The notes under the pieces are model-generated. The model saw only the letters and a program-made list of their open reading frames with translations, made no database searches and was not told the DNA's origin. The position numbers and the translations under genes were made by a program. This document shows, piece after piece, positions 33,324 to 43,678 of a stretch of 64,000 bases of DNA. This DNA comes from Alternaria dauci (taxonomy: Eukaryota > Ascomycota > Dothideomycetes > Pleosporales > Pleosporaceae). The DNA is taken from contig NC_091277.1 of NCBI RefSeq assembly GCF_042100115.1, positions 1,054,001 through 1,118,000 on the forward strand. The letters are read 5' to 3'. The first letter of the stretch is position 1; every line of letters begins with the position of its first letter.

Positions 33324-35548
33324 ATGGTCTATTCCTGGGATGACAAAGAAGCAGTATGCTACCAGCTCTATGTCGAGGAACGCAGGAGCTTGGAAGAGGT
33401 CATGTCATATTGGGAAATACGGGGCTTTACTCCAAGGTATGCAAAGTATTGCGCGTGGCAGTACATACAGGCTGCCGTACCCCTTCGCTGTCACTTCCCA
33501 GACTTGGTGTGCAAACATGTCCAGAATACACAATACTGATCGTGTCGCTCCAGCAAGCGCGCCTTTCAGACACAATTCAAGGCAAGTCTCCGTCACACGC
33601 ACTTTCTACTCCCCACGCACTACAAGTCTTCCACTGACGCCCTTCACAGCGATGGGACTTTCCGTCGAAGCAGAATCCCGCTTACAAGAATCCCGCCCTC
33701 GTCGCGCGCCTCCAGCAACTATGGGAACAGAACTACACACAAAAGGACATGGTCGATACGCTACAGGCTGAGGGCTATCAAATCAACGACCGCGAACTGC
33801 TGCGCTTGCGACTAAGGCTCAAGCTCTTACTCCGAGAAAGCGTCGCCAGACCGAAGAAGCAAAAAACTGCTGGAGGAAGGATACAAAAGACACCGAAGAA
33901 TAAGCCTGCGAGAACCACGCCAGGCAAAGGTCTGGCCAACCAGCTTGGGGATGCAATCTTGGCAGAGAAATCGACGAGCGGTGACGGAAGTGATGACGAG
34001 TCTGAAGCTGCTCAGCGAGGAGATGAAGAAGAAGAAGAAGAAGAAGCTGGGGCATGTGTGGAAGAGGTTCGACCTATAGTCCCTGAGCCCGACGTCACAG
34101 GCTTGAGCGCTGAAGAGGTGATCCGAAAGCAATTGCGCCAACAGCAGCTTCAAGCCGAGAGCGACGAGAAATGGCGTACACGGAAGCGAAGACGGCGAAC
34201 GCGAGGCTGGGCCGGATTGCCAGCCGACGCCCCCGGCGAACCTCCACGATTCCCTTCCGAAACGACCATCGACGAAGCCAAGGCTTACCTCGGTTTGGAC
34301 AACGACAAGTACCGCCAAATCAGAGAGTGCTTCCTTCAGATGTGCAAGGAGCAAGACGTTACCAAGAAGACAATCGCCGGTCCGGAGAAGTGGTCGCAGC
34401 TGGTGCAGCAGCTCATCCAATGCGATGAACACTTGGCCGTGGTCTTCCAACAAGAGCCAGAAGTACTACAAAATGACGATGCACTCTTCCGTCCGAAAGG
34501 TCAGAGAGCGCTGTCGCTTGATGTCATCTGCATGGACGTCACGAAACGCTTGCGAACAATGGACGCACGCATGACTCTCGCCGACGCAAAGAACCTTCTT
34601 GGTCTCAATCCTGAACAGACACGGCACGCACGAAACACGTTTGCCAACAAATTGAAATCGGCTCATTTCACGAACAAGCACGAAGCGGGCGAGGAATGTT
34701 GGACACAGTTGAAGCAAGCCTGGGTCAATGAGTCTGAGAAGCTCTCAAGAGCACTCGCACATGGAGAGGACGATCCTGACTATCCGCGGAAGCTACGTGC
34801 TCTCGAGGTGCTCGCTCGAGACGTCATGAAGCGGCAACAGCAGGAGAAGACAGCCAAAGATCCCAGCAAGAAGAAACAGGTACATCAAGGACCGGGGCCA
34901 GGGCCAGCACCGCCTGTTGTCGCTCCACATCCAACAATCCTAGGCAACAAGGGGAGACAACACGGTAGTGTTGGCCGAAAGGAAGCAACACATACCTCAT
35001 ATACTGCAGCGCCCTCGCTATCGAGTACTTCAGACCTACAGATCGACCCATCTCTCCTACTGGCCGCGAGTGACGCCGCCATACTCCCCGTTCCCGATCA
35101 CACGCCTCGGTACCACTACCAGCCAGGTCAGTACCAATCGGCTACCCAGCATCAGCAGCATGGTTCACATAACCACTACCCGGGCGAATACTACCCAGCA
35201 GCCTCGAACGCGTCTATGCCACTACCAGTATACTTTCGCTTGCATCCCCATTCTTCGACTCCCTTCCCTGCCAAATCAGTATGGCTCTCCATCATCCAGA
35301 CGCCTTCGGTCGACGAATTACGGGATCTAGCGATGCAAGAACACCCGGGTACCACAGTACACAAACTCGAAGGGCTGATTACATATCGGGGTGAGCGGGC
35401 GGACCGCGAAGTTACGGTTGAAGTGACAGATGATGCAGAGCTGGGTGCATACTTGGGACATATCAAAAGAGGCGAGTCAGGAGCGACTCAAGGCAAAGCA
35501 ACCTTTATCGTGTTGTTAGGACCTAGTGCCAACGGAGAGTATGCGTAG
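33324..35548 (+). CDS. Clr5-domain protein with internally duplicated module; function unknown
   Basis: Three exons, 33324-33436, 33554-33581 and 33650-35548, join in phase to 679 residues. Intron 2 is GC-AG (AAG|GCAAGT). Residues 1-55 form a Clr5 domain: WDDKEAVCYQLYVEERRSLEEVM, SKRAFQTQFKRWDFPSKQN. This is a small, Trp/Arg-rich fungal domain found in presumed DNA-binding or regulatory proteins. A related segment follows (ALVARLQQLWEQNYTQKDM ... LRLRLKLLL). A basic, then acidic, low-complexity linker comes next with seven Glu in a row. Two copies of a ~60-residue helical module follow, at about residues 253-313 (TIDEAKAYLGL) and 356-416 (TLADAKNLLGL). A Pro/Gln/His-rich stretch precedes a C-terminal fold of about 95 residues (VWLSIIQTPSVDELRDLA ... 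KATFIVLL) that resembles a beta-grasp. No enzyme motif is seen. Its place between two rhamnose genes suggests a pathway regulator (inference). Confidence 0.8.
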
Positions 35549-35715
35549 TTGTCCGGTTACGCATATCATAGCTCTCGCATCTTTTTATAGATCAAGCCAC
35601 AGATATCAAAGATTACCCTATCTCGATCACTTCGAGCACTATTTCTGCACAAGAACTTCATGCATTCATGTCATCATTACTGAAATTCGTTTAAGAGCTA
35701 CTTCCATAGTCATCT

Positions 35716-36939
35716 TCACAATTCTACCCCATATGCTTCCTCTCCAGCCCCCCTCCAGACCCTCTGCCTTTCCTCTTCTCCATATCCCTTCCTACCCATC
35801 CACGTCTCCACTACCTCTCTCCAGAGTTTCCAACTCCCTTGCTCGCCTGCTGGCCCACCCACATTGCACACCGGCCAGTCACTTCCGAACATGACTCTCC
35901 CCGGGAAACACTGGAAGATGTGATTCAGGAAAGGAGTAAGAGCAGTCAAAAGCGTCGGTACATCTGATGGCGTTGGCGAGACAGTAAACTCGTTGAAGGC
36001 GCCAGAGAGTTTCATGAAGACGGCCTTATCCGAGGAGAGAGACGTCATGGTTTGGAGCCAGACATCGGACGGAGGTGTAGGTTCGGGTGATAGAGGGGGT
36101 TTGGCGAGGTGATCTAGGTTGGGTGTATGAGTTAGCTACACCACATTATAAGACAAGACAATTAACGATCAACGATGCCGAGGTATGCGAAAGTGCAGGA
36201 GGAGGGTATTGAACTTACTCAGCACAAATTTCACGCGATCCTTATGCCCCTCCTTCTCTTCGTACTGCCGCACTCCCGCAATCAACTTACCAACCGCCTT
36301 CATCGGTTCCTCTCCATCTCTATGCGTATCAACACCCACGTCAAAGCACGATGCCTTACATCCTCCCTCTAGCTTCTTCAGCGCAGAAAGATTCTGGATC
36401 CAATGTTCCTCGCCCTCTTGTAGCATCTTTGCAACAACGCCGTCCCCTTTTCCCTGCAACAAGTATCTGAACCCCTTGACACATTGCCACAGCTTCGGTC
36501 CAGCCGTCTCCCTTGCAACGTCAAGATAAGCATTGAAGACGCGCGGACTGCAATGAAATGGAGCATAAATCACGCATCCCTTCATCTTCTTTGCTTCACC
36601 CTCTATAAAACCATCGCCCTCCTCTGGTTTCCCCTCTACGACCCTCGCCAGGAAACGAAGCTCTTGCAAGGGTTCCTTTGCCCACGTCCGTAGCTTCTCT
36701 TTTACATCTTCGTCACTGTCTGATTCGTTAATGTTTGGAGGTTCCGCGGAAGGAAGATACCGATCGGTTTCTACGTAGATGAAACCAGTAGGTTGGGGGG
36801 ACGCGATGGCGAGGTAGTCAGATATGCCGTGTCTCTTAGCGAGCTGGTGGCCTGGTGACATCCAGCCATGGTTTGAAGACGAGGTGGCTGTTGAGGGCCA
36901 GAGATGGATGTGTGTGTCCAGGATCCCTGAGGATGACAT
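35716..36939 (-). CDS. LRA2: L-rhamnono-1,4-lactonase (amidohydrolase 2 family)
   Basis: Two exons, 36939-36219 and 36113-35716, join in phase 1 (GTAAGT...CCTAG) to 372 residues, usual for the family. The N-terminus is DTHIHLW, the His-x-His metal site. The barrel continues with FIYVETDRYLP, CVKGFRYLLQ, a SCFDVG strand and the HLAKPP strand recreated by splicing. FGSDWPVCNVGG near the end carries the conserved catalytic Asp. The fold is that of the amidohydrolase superfamily, which includes the rhamnonolactonases of fungal and bacterial non-phosphorylated rhamnose pathways. The enzyme opens L-rhamnono-1,4-lactone to L-rhamnonate. The substrate is inferred from family and from the nearby rhamnose dehydrogenase. 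Other sugar lactones are possible. It is convergent with the Clr5-domain gene, 167 bases apart. Confidence 0.82.
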
Positions 36940-39900
36940 TGCGGATTATTGGCTGGATGTCCGGGCCGTGGGGCGGGGAGATGGGTGAGCAAGGCTTGTG
37001 GTGTTATGGCGAATTTGAGAAATCGATGGCGGCTGGAGATGAAGACGCTTCCGTGGTTTTGCAGATGTAGAGCACGAGAACTGTCTTTGGTGGTTGGCTT
37101 GATGCGGGGATGTCGATGCTTCGGTTGGCGGGGTAAGAGGCTCCGAGGAGTGTATGTTGCTGTATTCACATTTGCTTCATGCAAAGCACGATTCATTCAC
37201 AGGCATTTTGTTGTTGTTGTTTTTCAAAATCTCTCGCAAGTACAGATATGGTGACTCGCTTCGATCAGACAAGATAGTGTTGACATGTCCACGGGTTGAC
37301 CCTATGCTAACGCCAATGATGGACTCAAGATGTAAATGAGCAATGTGCTTTCGCGCAACCTAACAATATCAGAGCTACGTAGAGATAACATAATTTTCGA
37401 GCTGGAGAAATTATAAAGTCAATCCGGATGGACCGAAGTAACATTCCGGCTTGGCCATCCTCTGTCACGATGGGGCCAGTGATAATCGACACCATGTACA
37501 GAGTATCGTCGATGACAGGCCTCGGCTGCTTGAACCCGAGACACACAGGTGGCTGCACGTCATGCACAAGGACACTTCAAGTCGACGACCCTTGGTTCTA
37601 GACACATGCGAGTTGTGCAGCTTGGCATCACAGCAGGAGCGCAGTACATACTACATAGGACGGAAACCCACATACTCTCACCAACGCGCTCCACGGAGGT
37701 AACGTCCTGCAATTAGGCGTCCCCTGCAACGCAGGATGCCGACTTTGAGGTAATTCCGAAGGGCAGCTCGTTTCGATTGCGCACTGATAGGCGCTTAGTC
37801 GTCCCGCGCTTCCCAGCCACAAGGACAGGTGTCAAACCCAATGCCTATGAAGCCGACGGCAAATGTGGGGTAGCCCTTAGGCAGAGGGTACGGATATACT
37901 TTCGCTTGGAAGGCGAGGGCGGGCGGCGTCGACCCTGGTGCTTTGCCCTTGACTGCGTTGGAAAGCAGAGTAATTCCCGTGATTGTTTGGAAGCGAAGGA
38001 GGGGTAAGCGGAGCAAAGAGGGCCGGAGAAGCACCGATAGTAAAGCGCGCAGCTCAACAAACAATTTTCAGAAGTCGTGCATACGTGAGGCTCTGCATTG
38101 TCCCTGTATTTTGATGGAGCTTGACATGTGACTGGGAATCCTGCTTTCTGCATTTGCCGAAATACTTGTATCGGCAGCTCGCATCATGCACGAATTGGAT
38201 GTATGGCCGAGCTGTCAAGCTGTGACAGTGTGGTGGCTGAGCGTCTCCAGTCCGATTGATCTCAGCTTTTAGTCAACTCCACCAATCTCAGCAGGACCCT
38301 GTTCTGTATTTGCAAAAGAGAGGGTCGCCGGATGGACCATTACTGTTGCGTCTTTAACATCACCTCAGCGCTTACCAATATAGTGCACCATGGCACAATT
38401 TTGCTGGAGACTAGTTTTTGTTGTACCCACACCCGTTTGCCCATCATCCGCCAGTATCTATCAGCGAGTGGACCTAGCTAGTATCGGAGCAGTTTTTCCA
38501 GGATACAATGGGAATGTCTGGCGGCAGTCGTCCCGCGATGTATGACGTTGGGTGTCACCAGCTGACTCGCGCGGCGCCGAACGCCTAAAATTACAGTCAA
38601 TGATCGAGAGGTCTTCCGGCTGTTTCGATCGTGAGTGGGAGAAGAGGGTGGGGTGAAAAGTCTGGATGCAGCGAAAGTAGCCGCGATTGTGGAGAAGACA
38701 GGCAAGACCCTGGATGATTTTTTTCCCGCCGAGTCAGCGATGGCTGGACTGGGATGCACGTCATTTTAGCGCGTTTGTAGTTGTGGAGTAGAGGTACGTG
38801 TTGCGGCTCGCTCGGTTCAAGTGGCCGGCCATTAGTGAGTGAGCAATTGATCGTTTGCTTTCGTGGCTGATAATTTGGAGATGCATTTTTGAATGGGATA
38901 TGGCATTTCGTTGTGCGAGGCTGCCATGCAGCTGCAGGGTCTTGCCGTCGGGAAAAGTCTTGTCTCCTAATGTAGGCTGATGCCAACGGTCATGTGAGAA
39001 TATTGTAAGACGTCGTCAACTAAGATCGACGAACCATGGAAAAAGCAAAGCTCGCTCCGGAGTCCGTAGTAGGCAAGGCTTGATCGGATCTATTCTACAA
39101 GAGTCGCACCGAGCCTAAGAATGGCTAGTCAGGGTTCCCAAAAGGCTACCTGTATCTGCGGTATTAATCGACGCGCAAGCCAGTGGAGTTATGGCTGTAG
39201 GTCAAAACGATGACGATAACATGTATGGCTTCTTCCCCACAGTATGGCGTTGCAAGTCGCAACATTCCGGAGCATTTGGGAATTTCGTGGCCGACTGGTC
39301 AGATTGGATCTGAGCACGTGACACATGCACTGAGACGAAGGTCTTGCCAGTAGATAAACCCGAGGCTGTACCGTGACGACCAACATCCGCGCATAACTGT
39401 ATTGCTAACGCAAAGGGTCCTGACTCGGAATGATTTGCAGCTCGTGCTTGCCGCTGGATCTCGGTTCACGACCGGCACGGCGCGACGCTACCTACCTCGG
39501 ATGCGCCTAAGTCCAGGGCGCATCCCTTGTGGACAAATTGTGGCCGAAGGTTGGCAATTGAGACACTTGAGGAGAGCAATCTAGGTGTAGTAATAGAAGG
39601 AATCGCGAATGTCGAGTGAGCTGCATGCATATGTCGAACCTGAAAGTTGCTGTCGGTTGCGGAGCCGCGGGCCAATCGAGCTTTGCCCTTTGGGGGCTCC
39701 AGCCTTGTGTCAGACAAACATGACACGATCATGAGCAGATCCAACACTTGCATGGTCAGTAGCTTCATACAACGTACTGGGCAGATCTGGACCTTTTGGA
39801 ACTTAGGCTAGATGTCCGATGTCGTCAGAGGGTCAGCATCTGTAGGGGCTAGGGAGGTCGATAGGACTCCGCAAGTACACAGTCTTTGCTGTCGCAGTAT

Positions 39901-41951
39901 TAACCAACATGACATTAGCGCAACTCGGACTCGCGAGAGTGAAGTGGGTACTGTAAGCATCGCATGACGGCCCATGCCCCCCTTTCTTGAGTCTGTACGA
40001 GTAATTTGTTGCTTCGCGCATAACGTCCCTGGAGCAAGATAACTGGATAAATGTAAAAGGCATGTGAATATTCTTGCATGCTTCTGTTCGTTCCGACAGC
40101 GTGTCTCGCGCGTGAAGCGAGATGTGCAGAGTTTTCGCCTTGGACCCGGCTGCTTGGAAAAGGTTTCGGATGCTGACAAGCAGGATCGAGCGAAATACAA
40201 TTGTCCGGACATGCAAGGTGATTGCGCTGCAGTCGTTGGGTATCCTGATCCATGTTGTATTACATGGAAATGCAAGTAGGTTACGCCATCTTGCAATTGT
40301 GTATATTAAGCAGTCATGTCATCTCGATTGGAACATGGTCACGACCAGCTCGGCTAGGGTGTGGCGCTCGCCCAGTCTGCACCTGAGCATTTGGAGCACT
40401 CCTGATCAGCCAGGCACCAATGGCAGTGTTGCAGCCGGTATTAGCAAATGCTCTGGGGCACGGCACGCGAGTTGTCGAACTGCACGTCCGTGCCTAACTT
40501 GTCTACAGCGCGTTGCATCGGGGGTGCGGCACATGGGCTTGTAGCAGCTTGGCTATGGAGTCTCAATATACATGTGTGCTGCTCCATGCTTGCTGTCCCA
40601 TCTGCTGCAAATGCTGCTGCGTGCGCAGTGGTGGGCAGCTATGACGAGAGGTGGAGAAATGGGTCAGGCGTCACGCCGCAGACAGCGCCAGTCTAGCGCA
40701 GGTGCTTGGCTCTGGAAACACAGGCCTGCGGGAGCGGGATGACCAGCATAAGGTTTGAGCAAAGGGTCTCTTCCGTGCGATTTGCTGGCTCGCTAGAAGA
40801 TCAGGGCTCATGCATCTGTCGTCCGTCATCGTCCCTGTTTACAAGACGTAGAATTTTCGGTCGTGGGCAGTGTGCAAAATTGCCGCGACGCACGATGATG
40901 TTTGATGAGGGCCAGCGATGCAAGTGTGCATGAGAAGTTCGGCGCCGGCATGGTTTCCCTTGAAGCTTCAGCTAGGACGTGCAGCATGCAGGCCCGCTTG
41001 AGTGGGCGTCTTCGTTGGTGGGAAGACCTTTGGACGCCATCGACTTTTCAGCGCCATCGGGTCAAGATGGGGGGTGGGTGGGTGGGTGGGAGGGGGAGTT
41101 GAAAGTCCTAGAGCGTCGTTCAGCCTCGAAAGCTTACTACAGCCGACGATGAACGGAGTGTACAGCCGCAGCAGGAGAAAGGAGCAGTGGGTGTAGGAAA
41201 GCATTAGCTGCGAGAGTGACATTGCCTAAAAGCCATGGATTAAACGATTGTACGGGCCATGTCCGAAAGCGGAGATACGAGGTAGTTCCGAGACTTGGGG
41301 AGTGGGTTCATCACTTCCTTATCCCGTAAACCGAGGGGTACCCAGGTACATGCTCTTCCCACCTGCCGTCTTTGAGTGGTTCGTCGGGAGTATTGCCTGC
41401 CTGCACTCTTTGTGGTGCGTCCGTCTCAGATAACGTGCCGCTATTTGTCTCGACGCCGCCCAGGGCTCCCACATCTTTACCCTAAACGATGAAGCAGGCG
41501 ATGTCCTCGATGCGGGTGATGGTTCGCGCTACGTGGGGACCGTGCAGCGCGGGTAGGACGCCTAAGACAAATGACCAGGGGGTCGACGAGGTCGTGTGTT
41601 GCTCGGGAAACAGGATGTGATGTTGGGATAGAGTTTTTGTGCCGCGGTTGCACAATTGTCAAACGTGTTGCCAAAACAGCCGCGTGCGACACACGCGTCT
41701 AGGGAGGAGGCACGGTTTCAACCGTCATCATCAGTATCATTTGCTGTGACTTTTGCGTAAACTACAGGGTTGGGTATTCACCAACATCGCGCATGGAAAG
41801 ACGCTGCAGACTCGTCCATATCCGTAAACTCCTTGAACACCTTGCATCCAACCGGGCCCATTTTGGTATCCGAGAGCTGCCACGCTCAATAGTATGAAAC
41901 AACATAGCGTTGCTCTACCTTCCGTGTATTGGTAGGTGCAATGCTTCAAGC
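36940..41951. other. 5-kb gene-poor region left of the GT2 gene
   Basis: No frame here has a recognisable domain or steady codon use, and no terminal repeats or transposase motifs are visible. It contains a strong G-quadruplex motif (listed separately). Normal spacing elsewhere in this window is 0.2-2 kb. Confidence 0.55.
41068..41097 (+). repeat. G-quadruplex-forming motif
   Basis: Six G runs, separated by single T or A bases: GGGGGG-T-GGG-T-GGG-T-GGG-T-GGG-A-GGGGG. This meets the four-run G4 pattern easily. It lies about 870 bases 3' of the GT2 stop codon. Confidence 0.7.
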
Positions 41952-43678
41952 TCAGATGCGTCTAACATTACTGCATAAATAAAAAACCCCGCGGCCGAGG
42001 CCTGGAGTGCCGACTAAAAATGGAAAATCGTCGTCTAGTTCATCATCGGAAAACCGGCGCCTCGCTCGCGAAGCACGCGTCCGCCTGGTGGCGGCGTCAG
42101 GGGAGGGGTAATAGTCGCCATGGGCGGGATGGGCAACATTCTAATGTTGTCGTCGGCATCGGCACCCTCGCGAGTACCCCATGTGGTCTAGTGGCCAGCT
42201 GTCAGCTATGTGCAAGGCAGTGCCATGGTGTGTGAATTTGCGACATACCTCTGTTACGGTGATGCAGCCGTAGAGCTTGATGAGATTGTGGAAATAACCG
42301 AAAAGAATCGAGACCGGGACGAAGCGGACGTCGCCCGGGTTTCTTAACAAATGGGGAATTAGCTTGATCGTCTTCGCAAAGACCCAGTGCGCGATGAACA
42401 GGGCCCAGAAAAGCGAGCGCTGCCACTTGTTCGCGTGAGCTTGCATGCCATCCTCTGCTGAGTAGTAGCCTGCCTCGAGCAGCGCCAGGTAGACGGAGGC
42501 AAACAGGGCGCAATCGAGGAGGAAGGCCCATTGCGTAAGCGTTGTCTGGAAGACGGCGTAGAGGGACCATGGGTAGTTCTATGGCGCAAGGATTAGCAAA
42601 AGGTAGTGCGAATCGGCGCAAGCAAAAGAGGGGCTGGCTTGGCGTCAAGCGACGCGAAATCTGTGCAAATATTGGAACTAGCGGCACTCACCATCCACAT
42701 GTAACCCTCTGTCAAGCTAGTCAGGTTGCTCCTCCAGTTGGAGCGGACCCAACGCAGACATTGACGCAAATACTTTGAGTCGTCCTCGAGTGTTGTCTCG
42801 ACCTCGCACTCGCGGTGGTTTTGCATCTGGATCTTCCAGTTGTGTGAAAACAACCAGCGGGTGATGAAGTTGTCGTCATCAGCATTCAAGAAATGATCGC
42901 TGCCCCATGTCTCGTGCGTGAAGCCGTAGGTAAAATTGGGATCTTGCAGGATCTCGGAACGATAGGCAACGGCGCGCCCAGACAAGCATGGTAGGCCGCC
43001 GTCTATCCAGTTGCAAGCTGTGCAGTCAAAGTTGCGCCTGACGAGGTAGATGGCACCCAGGAACTCCCAGATGTTGGAGCGGTTGAAGCGGCGGATTTGC
43101 TGGTTGGTGCCAACGCCTCCAACCCGGGGATCCTCAAAGGGGGCAAGAATCCATTTGGTAAACTTTTCGGGTAACCAGACGTCGTCGTCGAGGAGGAGGG
43201 TGATTTTGGTCTCGACTTCGGGGATGGCTCGGCAAAGCTGTCGACGCTTGTTGGCCTGGCTGACGGATAGGACTTGGATGATCTTGGGGCTGCCCAGCTC
43301 TTCCACCATCTGATACACACGCTTCACCCGCGAGTCGGGCGTGACGAGGAGAAGTTCCAATGGCTCGAGACGGTATGCACTTTGGACCGTCTCTTTCAAT
43401 TGCTGCAGGTTTTCGGCAACTGTCGGGATGATGACAGTCATGTCCTTTGATGTAATGGTTGGGTCGTCGACTGGCTGGATGGGCGTGTAGGTCCAGTTGC
43501 TGGCCAGGTTGACCCAGAGTCTGACATATCGAAACAAACTGTGGTAGCGAGCGAGTCAGTGGTGGTCCAAACTGCGGGGAAGGGCCGTGATGGCAGGCCG
43601 TGGGTGAACGTACAAGAGGGCCAGGAAGATGCAAAACCAACTCCAATTCGGGAACAGGCCTAAGGGAAAGGAGAACAT
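41952..43678 (-). CDS. Family 2 processive glycosyltransferase (ZtGT2/Cps1-like polysaccharide synthase)
   Basis: Four exons, 43678-43614, 43538-42692, 42578-42249 and 42140-41952, join in phase to give 476 residues. An N-terminal membrane segment (MFSFPLGLFPNWSWFCIFLALFLF) is followed by the GT-A core. This has VIIPTVAENLQQL, LLLDDDVWLPEK (the nucleotide-sugar Asp triad, about residue 138), ETWGSDHFLNADDDNFITRW (the acceptor/TED-type region) and QCLRWVRSNW (the Q-x-x-R-W motif of processive synthases, about residue 283). C-terminal TMs follow (WAFLLDCALFASVYLALL, SLFWALFIAHWVFAKTI). The end is basic then acidic (RRRFSDDELDDDFPFLVGTPGLGRG). The family includes hyaluronan/chitin-like synthases and the fungal ZtGT2 and Cps1 proteins needed for cell-wall surface polysaccharide and hyphal growth on surfaces. 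The polymer made is not known. It stands alone in a 13.6-kb gene-poor tract. Confidence 0.88.
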
